In this document: positions 1 through 10,158 of the stretch, in pieces | Layout of the letters: each line of letters begins with the position of its first letter | Numbering within the stretch: the stretch's first letter is position 1 | Source: Ignavibacteriaceae bacterium | GTDB taxonomy: Bacteria; Bacteroidota; Ignavibacteria; Ignavibacteriales; Ignavibacteriaceae | Assembly: GCA_013388515.1 (NCBI GenBank) | Contig: JACAFC010000100.1 | Location: forward strand, 1-41,147 | DNA: 41,147 nucleotides | Direction: 5' to 3' | Notes under the pieces: model-generated | Database searches by the model: none | Told to the model about the DNA's origin: nothing | The model's input: only the letters and a program-made list of their open reading frames with translations | Translations under genes and position numbers: made by a program

Positions 1-724
1 GAATAATTCTGCCGCGCCCGGTTGTAAATGACTCTTTAACCCCGTCGAAACCATAAATTATTCCGCCGGTTGGAAAATCTGGCGCCTTAACATATTTCAT
101 CAAATCTTCGGGCTTTAGCTTTGGATTCTCGATTAACGCAACCAAACCATCAACTACCTCGCCCAGGTTATGCGGAGGAATATTGGTGGCCATACCAACA
201 GCAATTCCACTAGCGCCATTAACCAAAAGATTTGGTAAGTAAGAAGGAAGTACCGTTGGCTCTTGAAGTGAATCATCAAAGTTGGGAGAAAATTCAACTG
301 TGTTCTTGTCGAGATCTCTTAGCATTTCATCGGCCATACGAGCTAAGCGGGCTTCTGTGTACCTCATTGCCGCTGGGGAGTCGCCATCAATTGATCCAAA
401 ATTTCCTTGACCATCTACCAATGGATAGCGAAGCGAAAATTCTTGTACCATTCGTACCATCGAGTCGTAAACTGCTGTATCGCCATGAGGATGATATTTA
501 CCAAGAACTTCTCCGACAATTCTAGCAGATTTTTTATACGGCTTATTGAATTGTACACCAAGTTCGTGCATTCCAAAAAGTACACGGCGATGAACAGGTT
601 TTAATCCATCTCTAACATCAGGTAATGCACGAGCAACAATTACGCTCATTGCATAATCAATGTAAGAAGATTTCATTTCTTCTTCGAGAGATACGGGAAC
701 TATTTTTTCGAAAATTGTTGTCAT
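1..724 (-). CDS. gyrA: DNA gyrase subunit A, N-terminal part (cut by window edge)
   Basis: This is the first 241 residues of GyrA, the cleavage-rejoining subunit of DNA gyrase, which introduces negative supercoils. The start is the ATG at 722-724, giving [20 protein letters not shown]. The active-site tyrosine lies in MRYTEARL at residue 122, as in E. coli. The quinolone-determining region reads [15 protein letters not shown], with Thr at position 83 and Asp at 87. Thr at 83 is the normal residue in several wild-type species, so it does not by itself show resistance. The gene follows gyrB on the same strand with a 41-base gap, so the two are probably co-transcribed. The remainder of the protein lies off the left edge. 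Confidence 0.97.
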   Translation of the reverse strand, partial: MTTIFEKIVPVSLEEEMKSSYIDYAMSVIVARALPDVRDGLKPVHRRVLFGMHELGVQFNKPYKKSARIVGEVLGKYHPHGDTAVYDSMVRMVQEFSLRYPLVDGQGNFGSIDGDSPAAMRYTEARLARMADEMLRDLDKNTVEFSPNFDDSLQEPTVLPSYLPNLLVNGASGIAVGMATNIPPHNLGEVVDGLVALIENPKLKPEDLMKYVKAPDFPTGGIIYGFDGVKESFTTGRGRII

Positions 725-765
725 AATATTTAATTCTTACTACAAAATTTTTGTCTGCATATTTG

Positions 766-2736
<1,971 letters not shown>

Positions 2737-2753
2737 TTATAATTCTTATATGA

Positions 2754-3041
2754 TTATGCTTGAAATTTTATAGTTTTAATTATTTCTTGCTTATAAAACG
2801 TGTTTATTTTTTCAATAATGGTTGCTTGATTAAACTTGAGCTCGCTTCGCCAAGTAGCATTATCAACCTTTAAGTACAAGATTCGTTTTTCTATTTTAAC
2901 AGGCGCCGCAATCTTTTTCAGATCGGGAAATATTTTGTGAAAATTTTTTATTACGTCGTATTTTTTTAAAGCTGCTCGTAATTTTTCTAAGCCTGCTTCT
3001 TTTTCAATTATTTCTGCAACACTTAAAAAACCATCATGCAT
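2754..3041 (-). CDS. DciA-like DUF721 protein (predicted replicative helicase loader/operator)
   Basis: A 95-residue protein of the DUF721 family. DciA members of this family recruit or load the DnaB helicase in bacteria lacking DnaC/DnaI-type loaders. The family core is visible in IFPDLKKIAAPVKIEKRILY followed by LKVDNATWRSELKFNQ, the usual β-strand plus W-x2-EL pattern of its KH-like fold. I chose the ATG at 3041, giving MHDGFLSVAE. It overlaps the end of recF by 8 bases (ATGCATGA), which indicates translational coupling. A start at 3077 would add 12 residues but bury 44 bases in recF. The position between recF and gyrB is common for DUF721 genes. Family assignment is good; the helicase-loader role is inferred from the family. 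Confidence 0.8.
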   Translation of the reverse strand: MHDGFLSVAEIIEKEAGLEKLRAALKKYDVIKNFHKIFPDLKKIAAPVKIEKRILYLKVDNATWRSELKFNQATIIEKINTFYKQEIIKTIKFQA

Positions 3042-4143
3042 ATGTGATACCACTCTTATCAAGCTTAATAACCACATCGCTGTTTTGCCTTTGCAAATAA
3101 GAAAGGTTTGTAAAGTCGGTTAAGGTTATAAACGTTTGTCCAACCTTTCTAAGGTTTTCACTAATTCTTACTGCTCTTTTTGTATCAAGTTCCCCAAAGA
3201 CATCATCGAGTAGAAAAATAGGTGTTTTTCCCGTCTTTTCTTTTAAATAAAAAAACTCAGCAAATCTCAGTGCAACTTGAAAGGTTTTATGCTGCCCTTG
3301 AGAACCAAAGGTGCGGAGATTTATATTGTTAATCTCAAAGACAAAATCATCTTTGTGTGGTCCCACCAAACACGTACCTCGCCGCAATTCTTCATTTTTA
3401 AATTTTTCTATCAGATCTGTAAAATGCTTCTTAATATTGTCTCCTTCGTAGCCCGATAAATAGAAGTATTTTAGGCTGGGAGTTTCTCTGTCGTTTAATA
3501 TTTCGAAGTATGCTTGTTTAACATATGTTTCCAGCTCACTAAAAAACTTTTTTCTGTAGCAAATTAATTCCGATCCGCTTTCAATCAATTTTTCAGTCCA
3601 AGCATCAAGCTCATTTGCTTTATTAAATTTATTTTCTTTCATGCCGTTTAAAAGTGCAGCCCTCTGTTTTACGGTTCTATTATAGTCAAGCAGCAATTTA
3701 AAATAAGTTCTTGAGGCTTGGCAGTATATTGAATCAATAAACTTTCTTCTATCTGCTGAATAACCCATTGTTATTTGATGATCTGCTGGTGTAAGAATAA
3801 CAATAGGAAAGTTACCAATAATGTCGGATAGTCTATGCTTTAATTTTTGGTTCTGATAATAGTTTTTCTTATTAGTCTCAGAAGTAAAAACTACGCTTAC
3901 TTCATCTGTTACTTGATTACTAAAACTTCCGTAAACCTCAAAGCCAATCTCGCCAAAATTAACAACTTCTTTGTCTGAGGAAGTGATTTGGCTTTTTGTT
4001 GTGCACAGAAAATAAATTGATTCTAGAATTGCTGTTTTACCGAGCCCATTACCACCCACAATGTAATTCAGATTTTCAGAAAAATTCAATAAAACTTCTT
4101 TATGACATCTAAAATTTTTTAGTCGTAGCGAGGTTAAAATCAT
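3034..4143 (-). CDS. recF: DNA replication/repair ATPase RecF
   Basis: This 369-residue SMC-like ATPase loads RecA at single-stranded gaps together with RecO and RecR. The N terminus reads LTSLRLKNFRCHKEVLLNFS, then Walker A GGNGLGKTAILESI. The ABC signature region is FGSQGQHKTFQVALRFAEF, and Walker B is IFLLDDVFGELD. Length and order match the family. It starts only 2 bases after dnaN ends and overlaps the DUF721 gene by 8 bases, so dnaN-recF-dciA-gyrB-gyrA looks like one transcription unit. Confidence 0.97.
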   Translation of the reverse strand: MILTSLRLKNFRCHKEVLLNFSENLNYIVGGNGLGKTAILESIYFLCTTKSQITSSDKEVVNFGEIGFEVYGSFSNQVTDEVSVVFTSETNKKNYYQNQKLKHRLSDIIGNFPIVILTPADHQITMGYSADRRKFIDSIYCQASRTYFKLLLDYNRTVKQRAALLNGMKENKFNKANELDAWTEKLIESGSELICYRKKFFSELETYVKQAYFEILNDRETPSLKYFYLSGYEGDNIKKHFTDLIEKFKNEELRRGTCLVGPHKDDFVFEINNINLRTFGSQGQHKTFQVALRFAEFFYLKEKTGKTPIFLLDDVFGELDTKRAVRISENLRKVGQTFITLTDFTNLSYLQRQNSDVVIKLDKSGITYA

Positions 4144-4145
4144 TA

Positions 4146-5255
4146 TTAACTATTGAGACGCACTGGCATTAATAATAATAAAAGTTCCTCGGATTCTTTT
4201 TTTGAGGTTGGTTCTATTATACAAGCTTTGGTTGGAGAGTGCAGTTTAAAGATTATCTCCTCGTTGTTTACATGCGTTAAAACATCATTAACATAAGCAG
4301 TATTAAAACCTATTTCCATGGTATCGCCCTTATAATCACATAAAATATTTTCAGTAGCATTGGATCCACGATCGATATCTTCAGCAGCAACTTCTAAATT
4401 ATCTTTCCTTAAAGTAAACTTAACCTGCTTAGAGTTAGAGCTTGAAAACAGTAACATCCGCTTAATTGAATAAAGAAGATCGGCCGTTTTTATCTTCATA
4501 ATATTTTCGTTTTCCATTGGAATAACACTATTATACGACGGGTATTTTTCTCCAATAAGTCTTGTAATAAATTCTAACTCACCCATAATAAAAGAGATGT
4601 GCGTTTTACTCAAATATATTTTAACATCACTTTCCGAAAGAAGCTTTGACAGCACCGAAATAGCTCTTTCCGGAATAATATACTGTTCGGTTTTGTCGCA
4701 TTTGAAATCCTTATAAACAAACTTTACCAGTCTGTGTCCATCTGTAGTTACAAACCTCAATTCATTAGAATTAAATTCAAGTAGAGTTCCTGTCATAGCA
4801 GGACGCATATCTTCTTTACTCATCGCAAACGATGTTTGATCGATTGCTCTTTTTAGATTAGTACCACTGAGTACTATTTCCTTTTCCCTGCTAACAACAG
4901 GAATTGCAGGAAAATCCTCATGAGAAGCGTAACCAATATTATATGTACCAAAATCTGTTTTTAATTTTAATTTATAATTTGCAGAATTTTCAAAATGAAT
5001 TTGTGTTTCTTCTAAATTTCTTATTACATCATAAAGTAAACGTGCTGGTACAACCATTTTGATGTTAGCTTCAGCAGCAACATTTATTGAAGCTCTAAGC
5101 GCTATTTCTAAATCGGTGGCACTTACTATCAATGCCCCATCCTTAATTTCCAATAAAAAGTTTTCTAACACAGGCATAGGTGTTCGGCTTGGTACTGCTG
5201 GAATTACTTTAGCTAATAGCTTTTCTAAAACTTTACTGTTTACTTTAAATTCCAT
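4146..5255 (-). CDS. dnaN: DNA polymerase III β sliding clamp
   Basis: A 369-residue β clamp, the ring that tethers DNA polymerase III and binds many repair proteins. The start MEFKVNSKVLEKLLAKVIPA and the stretch PVLENFLLEIKDGALIVSAT are typical of domain 1. RPAMTGTLLEF and VTTDGHRLVKFVY are conserved in domain 2. The C terminus LLLLMPVRLNS is the typical clamp ending that forms part of the hydrophobic partner-binding pocket. An SD-like AGGAG lies just upstream of the ATG (complement of ctcct around 5262). It is separated from dnaA by 352 bases of AT-rich spacer. Confidence 0.97.
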   Translation of the reverse strand: MEFKVNSKVLEKLLAKVIPAVPSRTPMPVLENFLLEIKDGALIVSATDLEIALRASINVAAEANIKMVVPARLLYDVIRNLEETQIHFENSANYKLKLKTDFGTYNIGYASHEDFPAIPVVSREKEIVLSGTNLKRAIDQTSFAMSKEDMRPAMTGTLLEFNSNELRFVTTDGHRLVKFVYKDFKCDKTEQYIIPERAISVLSKLLSESDVKIYLSKTHISFIMGELEFITRLIGEKYPSYNSVIPMENENIMKIKTADLLYSIKRMLLFSSSNSKQVKFTLRKDNLEVAAEDIDRGSNATENILCDYKGDTMEIGFNTAYVNDVLTHVNNEEIIFKLHSPTKACIIEPTSKKESEELLLLLMPVRLNS

Positions 5256-5607
5256 TTATATTCTCCTAAAAATCACACAAAATTAACAAAAGCAAAGGCA
5301 AATCTCAATGATGTTTGTGTTTACAAAACAACTTTTATAAAAGTGTGATGGTGGGTTATCAACGACAATTAAAACATTATTATTACTTATTAATAATATT
5401 TAAAAATATTTATAATCATTATAAGAGTGTTAATATGTTGACACAAAAATATTCTACAATTTGAAGTCAAAAAACGGAGATATTTTTAATTTGATTTGTT
5501 AATAATATTTGACGAGTTGTTGGAATCTGTTTAAATGTTAATAAACAGTACTTATTAACATAAAAAACATTGTTTTTTAACACTGAGATGTTAATAATTT
5601 GATATGC
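5256..5607. other. AT-rich dnaN-dnaA spacer with repeated octamer, possible origin element
   Basis: There is no gene in this 352-base block. It is very AT-rich and contains TGTTAATA five times: at 5428-5435, 5497-5504, 5536-5543, 5589-5596, and as its complement TATTAACA at 5553-5560. A weak DnaA-box-like TTATCAACG lies near 5357. The block presumably holds the dnaN promoter, and it may be a second origin sub-region or an unwinding element, by analogy with bipartite origins flanking dnaA. The repeat is seen directly; its role is inferred. Confidence 0.5.
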
Positions 5608-7002
5608 TCAAGAACATGAAATTTCTATTTGACTTTTTAGATTATCAACGAGATTTCTAATACCAGCATCATCCTTAAGCATTTCTTCAATTGAGTTGCA
5701 AGCATGTATTACAGTGGAATGATCTCTGCCTCCAAAATGTAGTCCTATAGTTTTAAGAGAAGACTTTGTTAATTCTTTAGAAAAGTACATTGCTAATTGC
5801 CTAGCTAAAACTATCTCCTTCTTTCGCGTTTTATCTCTCAGCTTATTTTCATCAATTTGCATAAAACTGCATATTGTTTTTGTAATACTATCAATAGAAA
5901 CGCTGACTTTGCGATCGGTAGCAATCTCCTTTACGGTTCTTTTGGCAAGCTCGAGATTGATATCCTTTTCGTTTAATGAAGAATTAGCCAGCAGTTTAAT
6001 TAAGCATCCCTCCAATTCTCTAATATTTGAAGTGATATTGCTAGCTATGTATTCCAATATTTCGTCTGAAACAATCATTCCGTAGTCTTCAGACTTCTTT
6101 TTTAGAATTGCAATCCGAGTTTCAAGATCAGGCGATTGAATGTCGGCAGATAGGCCCCACTGAAATCTAGAAATTAACCTATCGTCTAACCCCTTTAAAT
6201 CTTTTGGAGGCTTATCACTAGAAAGAACAATTTGTTTCCGGGCTTGGTGTAGAGTATTAAAGATGTGAAAGAAAAGATCTTGTGTTTTTTCTTTTCCTAT
6301 TAAAAACTGAATGTCATCAATAATTAGGACATCCATATTTCTATAGAAGTTTGAAAACTCATTTACTTTATCTGACTTAATAGCTTCAACAAACTGAACT
6401 GTAAAAATATCCGATGGTAAATAGATTATTTTTTTGTCTGAGTAATTTTCGAGAATTTTGTTACCTATAGCCTGCATTAGGTGAGTTTTGCCAAGCCCAA
6501 CTCCACCATACAAAAACAGCGGATTAAAAGAAGTACCACCGGGATTTTCGCTGATTGCTGTAGCCGCAGCTCTTGCTAGCTGATTATTTTCGCCTTTAAT
6601 GAAATTATCGAATGTATATCTTGGGTTAAGAAATGAGTTTATTTCTTGTTTTGGAATTTTCGAAACAGACTTTTCAATTCTAGCTTCGGTTTTATTTAAA
6701 TTGGTAATATCATTTTCGGGCTCTTCAGAGATAATATATGTTATCTTTATGTTCTCCCCGAAGATGTTTTGAGCGGTTTTTGTGATTAAGCTCTTATAAT
6801 GTTCATCTATCCACTCCCAAAAAAACTGACTTGGCAACTGGACTTTTAGGTTAGTATCCTTTATTTCTAAGGGTTTTATGGGTAAAAACCAGGTATTAAA
6901 AGTCATCTGTGTTACATGGTTTTTAATTTCACTAAGAAACTCTTTCCACAAATCTGAAGTAGAGGCCTGAGATGTTTTTGAAATTAAACCGATGTTGAGC
7001 AT
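5608..7002 (-). CDS. dnaA: Chromosomal replication initiator DnaA
   Basis: DnaA binds DnaA boxes and melts oriC. Visible parts in order: domain I with LWKEFLSEIKNHVTQMTFNT; the domain III AAA+ core with Walker A LYGGVGLGKTHLMQAIG and Walker B VLIIDDIQFLIGKEKTQDLF; the sensor region LSSDKPPKDLKGLDDRLISR; and the domain IV helix-turn-helix ending in the signature FGGRDHSTVIHACNSIEE. I chose the ATG at 7002 (464 aa). A GTG at 7017 would add five residues, but that codon lies inside a perfect DnaA box. No clear Shine-Dalgarno sequence favours either start. The box at the start suggests autoregulation. Confidence 0.97.
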   Translation of the reverse strand: MLNIGLISKTSQASTSDLWKEFLSEIKNHVTQMTFNTWFLPIKPLEIKDTNLKVQLPSQFFWEWIDEHYKSLITKTAQNIFGENIKITYIISEEPENDITNLNKTEARIEKSVSKIPKQEINSFLNPRYTFDNFIKGENNQLARAAATAISENPGGTSFNPLFLYGGVGLGKTHLMQAIGNKILENYSDKKIIYLPSDIFTVQFVEAIKSDKVNEFSNFYRNMDVLIIDDIQFLIGKEKTQDLFFHIFNTLHQARKQIVLSSDKPPKDLKGLDDRLISRFQWGLSADIQSPDLETRIAILKKKSEDYGMIVSDEILEYIASNITSNIRELEGCLIKLLANSSLNEKDINLELAKRTVKEIATDRKVSVSIDSITKTICSFMQIDENKLRDKTRKKEIVLARQLAMYFSKELTKSSLKTIGLHFGGRDHSTVIHACNSIEEMLKDDAGIRNLVDNLKSQIEISCS

Positions 7003-7009
7003 GTGCGAA

Positions 7010-7018
7010 TTATCCACA
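7010..7018 (+). promoter_or_regulatory. Perfect consensus DnaA box at the dnaA start
   Basis: TTATCCACA matches the E. coli high-affinity DnaA box exactly. It sits immediately upstream of the chosen ATG of dnaA and overlaps the alternative GTG start. Binding here could repress dnaA and contribute to origin assembly. The match is seen directly; occupancy is inferred. Confidence 0.75.
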
Positions 7019-7435
7019 AAATGAAATTCAATAAACCATTAAAAATTAAAGGGATGCTGTCTATTAAGAAACAAAAACAGCACAGATGTTAACAACATAT
7101 TAACATTAAAACAAAAACCACAAACGCTTATAATTTAATGAGTTATGCGGCCGACCCTTATTTTTCTTCACAAAATTTTGTCCATAAAGCGGGCGTTATT
7201 TTGTGTGGGAATTCGTGAAACGTTTTCACGATGATACGTTGTTCACAAATTATAAACATTAATTTGGGTTGCCCTCTGGATCAAAAAATATAAAGTTGAA
7301 CTCATCAATGCAAATTAATTTTATAGTTATGTGTTAATTTTTAGTAACTTCAAATACTAAGCCGATTTTTTGTTGTTGTTTGTTTGGCGTTCTGTATATA
7401 TTTTTGTGCTCTTTTTAATATAAAATAGGAATTCG
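7019..7435. other. Probable oriC: dnaA-rpmH intergenic region
   Basis: This gene-free block of about 417 bases sits where transcription diverges (dnaA leftward, rpmH rightward), the standard origin position. Besides the perfect DnaA box at its left edge, it has two near-consensus boxes, TTCTTCACA at 7164-7172 and TTGTTCACA at 7239-7247, each one mismatch from TTATNCACA. It also has a TATTAACA copy at 7098-7105 (complement of the octamer in the dnaN-dnaA spacer), an inverted repeat at 7213-7231, and AT-rich tracts toward rpmH that could be the unwinding element or the rpmH promoter. The origin call rests on position and boxes; no skew calculation was done. Confidence 0.75.
7213..7231. repeat. 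Inverted repeat in the probable oriC
   Basis: TCGTGAAA and its exact complement TTTCACGA flank a 3-base spacer CGT. Each arm is a parS-like half-site, but the order is everted (parS has TTTCACG before CGTGAAA). It may bind an origin regulator; no T-tract follows, so it is not a typical terminator. Confidence 0.6.
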
Positions 7436-7582
7436 ATGAAGAGAACATATCAACCAAGCAACAGAAAACGTAAAAATACACATGGTTTTAGAGAAAGAAT
7501 GAAAACTAAGAATGGAAGAAATGTTTTGGCCAGGAGAAGAGCAAAGGGAAGAAAAAAGTTAACCGTAAGTGATGAAAAATAA
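7436..7582 (+). CDS. rpmH: 50S ribosomal protein L34
   Basis: A 48-residue, very basic protein beginning [20 protein letters not shown], the classic L34 start. It continues with [20 protein letters not shown], the conserved L34 core. L34 is a structural protein of the large ribosomal subunit. It is followed after 2 bases by rnpA, the usual order next to oriC. An AGGA sequence (7428-7431) precedes the ATG by four bases and is a weak ribosome-binding site. Confidence 0.97.
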   Translation: MKRTYQPSNRKRKNTHGFRERMKTKNGRNVLARRRAKGRKKLTVSDEK

Positions 7583-7584
7583 AA

Positions 7585-7983
7585 TTGAAAAGATGTGGAC
7601 TTTCTAAATCAGAAAAAATAAAAAGCAAAAAAGATTTTGAAAGACTTTTTACAAAAGGTACTACATACATTTCTTCAGGCAAAGAAATTAAAATAAATTA
7701 TGCTATTTCAGTCAACGCGGAGTTTTCGGGGGTTTCATTTGCGGTTGCTGTGAGCAAAAAATCCGGTACGGCTGTGTGGAGAAATAGAATTAAGCGTTTA
7801 ATTAGAGTGTCCTACAGAAAAAATAAATCCGAATTGGTTAATATTTGCAAGTCAAAAAGAGCTCGTCTTGAAATTATCTTTTCGCCTTATGAATTAAATC
7901 AGGCTCTCAAAAAACATGTAAAATTAAATGATATTGAACCAACGGTGATTGAAATAATTACCAAACTAAAATATATCGTATAA
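7585..7983 (+). CDS. rnpA: Ribonuclease P protein component
   Basis: RnpA (132 aa) is the protein subunit that assists the RNase P RNA in maturing tRNA 5' ends. The N terminus CGLSKSEKIKSKKDFERLF and the RNR signature AVWRNRIKRLIRVSYRK are diagnostic. The predicted start is a TTG two bases after the rpmH stop; no ATG precedes the conserved SKSEKIKSKKDF stretch, and the context suggests translational coupling to rpmH. The stop is directly followed by the yidD ATG. Confidence 0.95.
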   Translation: MKRCGLSKSEKIKSKKDFERLFTKGTTYISSGKEIKINYAISVNAEFSGVSFAVAVSKKSGTAVWRNRIKRLIRVSYRKNKSELVNICKSKRARLEIIFSPYELNQALKKHVKLNDIEPTVIEIITKLKYIV

Positions 7984-8193
7984 ATGAGGAGAGTAATAGT
8001 TTTTTTTATCCGAGGATATCAGAAAGTAATTTCTCCGCTTTTACCGCCATCGTGTCGGTTTTACCCAACGTGCTCAGAGTACTCTATCCAGGCTCTAGAA
8101 AAATATGGAATTATTAAGGGCACATTTATGTCTGTTTGGCGGGTACTGCGATGTAATCCCTTTAACGATGGCGGTTATGACCCTGTGAAATAA
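7984..8193 (+). CDS. yidD: Membrane protein insertion efficiency factor YidD
   Basis: A small 69-residue protein with the family hallmarks [20 protein letters not shown] and [10 protein letters not shown], then [17 protein letters not shown]. The three conserved cysteines (in SCRFYPTC and RCNP) are all present. YidD is a small, membrane-associated amphipathic protein that aids YidC-dependent insertion. The start ATG abuts the rnpA stop with no gap, and yidC begins 14 bases downstream, so rpmH-rnpA-yidD-yidC is a tight operon. Confidence 0.96.
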   Translation: MRRVIVFFIRGYQKVISPLLPPSCRFYPTCSEYSIQALEKYGIIKGTFMSVWRVLRCNPFNDGGYDPVK

Positions 8194-8207
8194 TGGAAAA
8201 TTAAAAT

Positions 8208-10091
8208 ATGGATCGAAATACAACAATAGCATTCATTCTCATTAGCGCAATACTAATTGTTTGGTTATTTATTAATTCGCCCCAGCAACCAACAGCACCA
8301 GAAACCAAACAAGACACAACGTCCGCAGTAAACAAATCAGAACCACATTCAAAAAACGATAGGAAAGGGGGGGCTTCTGGAACACAAGAAATCTCTGCTC
8401 AGGTAAAAGATGCCGATAGTTTAAAGTATGGAGAGTTTTTTGCGAATCCCAATCTGCCTGAAAAAACTATTTCGGTTGAAAACGATTTGGTGCGGCTAGA
8501 GTTCTCCACTCATGGCGGCAATATCAAAAAATACTATCTTAAAAATTTTAGAAATTGGTATGCAATCGATTTGGATGAAGGCAAAAATTTATTTTATGAA
8601 AATGTTCAGCTATTAAATTATTCAAAAGGCGGGGATTACAACTTATCATTTGTTACTTCAGACGGAAAAGCAATTAACACTGCCGAGCTCGACTTCGAGT
8701 TTTCTGGTAATAAAACTTATTACAAAATATCAAAGGAAGATTCTCTCCGGCTGTCGTTTACCTTGAAAAGCGGCAACTCAAAAAGCATTGTTAAAACATT
8801 TATTTTATATGGAAGCAAATATGTTATAAACACCGAAATAGCATTAAATGGGATTGGCTCCATAATAAATAATGGAGCGATTGATCTTGTTTGGGATAAC
8901 GGCATTCGGTTTGTTGAAGAGAATACGGTGGATGAGGCTACATACGCAAACGCCAGTGCATTTTATGGAGAAGAACAGGTTATTGTAGACGCATCCTCTG
9001 AAGGCGAGATTGTTGAAAAGGATTTCACCGGAAAGGTTGACTGGATAGCTGTAAGAAACAAGTACTTTGCAGCTATAATTTCTCCTGCAAACTCAAGTAA
9101 AATAGAGGGCGGGTTTATTCATGGTGAACGCATTGTTTTAAGCAACCAAGGGGTAATTGAGAATTACAGCACAAGATTAACCATACCATTAAACAAATCC
9201 GACATTGAAAAACATGCCTTCTCTTTGTATTTGGGTCCGGTTGACTATGATATACTTAAAAGCCAGGGCAACAATCTTGAAAAGATAGTTGACTTTGGAA
9301 GTTTTTTTGGACTAAAGTTTATTGTTAGACCAATCGCTGAATATGTACTTCTTCCACTATTCAATTTTTTACACCTCTTCATTCCAAATTACGGTTTTGT
9401 AATAATAGTCTTCTCTTTAATTATTAAAATAGTTCTCTATCCGCTTACTAAAAGCAGCCTTCACTCAATGAAGAAGATGCAGCTTTTGCAGCCCAAGATA
9501 ACAGAGATCAAGGAGAAATTTAAAGACGATCCCCAAAAAATGAATAAAGAAACAATGAAACTTTATTCAACTTATGGAGTAAATCCTGCCGGGGGATGTT
9601 TACCCCTGCTGCTCCAAATGCCAATATTTGTAGCGCTCTGGGGACTGTTTCAGGTTGCTATTGATTTAAGGCAGCAGCCCTTTATGTTTTGGATAAACGA
9701 TCTATCTCGGCCAGATGTCATTGTTAAATTGCCAACCAAAATACCCCTATTTGGTATTGATGTAATTAGCGGACTTGCTCTTTTAATGGGTATAACCACA
9801 TTCATTCAGCAAAAAATGACAGTTAAAGACCCAAAACAGCAAAGCTTGGTTTACATTATGCCTATTATGTTAACTTTAATGTTCATGAGTTTTCCATCAG
9901 GATTAAATCTTTACTACTTTATGTTCAATTTGTTTTCAATAATTCAACAGTTTTATATAAATAAAAAACATGATAATGTGGTTTTAGAACCTGTGCCGCA
10001 GAAGCCGGGCAAAAAGAAAGGCTTTATGGAAAGACTAATGGAACAAGCAGAACAGTCGGCAAAAGCACAACAGCAAAAACGAAAAAAGTAA
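8208..10091 (+). CDS. yidC: Membrane protein insertase YidC
   Basis: YidC/Oxa1-type insertase, 627 aa, the long Gram-negative form. An N-terminal anchor (TIAFILISAILIVWLFI, residues about 5-21) is followed by a low-complexity linker and a large periplasmic domain (about 60-350). The conserved insertase core includes KMQLLQPKITEIKEKFKDDP and YGVNPAGGCLPLLLQMPIFV, then further membrane segments near 520-575. The C terminus is Lys-rich (GKKKGFMERLMEQAEQ) and should face the cytoplasm, where it can contact the ribosome. It folds and inserts inner-membrane proteins with or without SecYEG. It closes the rpmH operon. Confidence 0.97.
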   Translation: MDRNTTIAFILISAILIVWLFINSPQQPTAPETKQDTTSAVNKSEPHSKNDRKGGASGTQEISAQVKDADSLKYGEFFANPNLPEKTISVENDLVRLEFSTHGGNIKKYYLKNFRNWYAIDLDEGKNLFYENVQLLNYSKGGDYNLSFVTSDGKAINTAELDFEFSGNKTYYKISKEDSLRLSFTLKSGNSKSIVKTFILYGSKYVINTEIALNGIGSIINNGAIDLVWDNGIRFVEENTVDEATYANASAFYGEEQVIVDASSEGEIVEKDFTGKVDWIAVRNKYFAAIISPANSSKIEGGFIHGERIVLSNQGVIENYSTRLTIPLNKSDIEKHAFSLYLGPVDYDILKSQGNNLEKIVDFGSFFGLKFIVRPIAEYVLLPLFNFLHLFIPNYGFVIIVFSLIIKIVLYPLTKSSLHSMKKMQLLQPKITEIKEKFKDDPQKMNKETMKLYSTYGVNPAGGCLPLLLQMPIFVALWGLFQVAIDLRQQPFMFWINDLSRPDVIVKLPTKIPLFGIDVISGLALLMGITTFIQQKMTVKDPKQQSLVYIMPIMLTLMFMSFPSGLNLYYFMFNLFSIIQQFYINKKHDNVVLEPVPQKPGKKKGFMERLMEQAEQSAKAQQQKRKK

Positions 10092-10158
10092 AATAAATAG
10101 AAGCAGTATTTCACTACTCAGAGCCCAACATTATTAAAATGCGGTTCTTGCATTTGTC

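Noticed and set aside
242-244. Possible quinolone-resistance change: Thr at GyrA position 83
   Set aside because: The codon lies near 476-478 within gyrA, and Thr83 is the wild-type residue in several bacteria, so it is not evidence of resistance.
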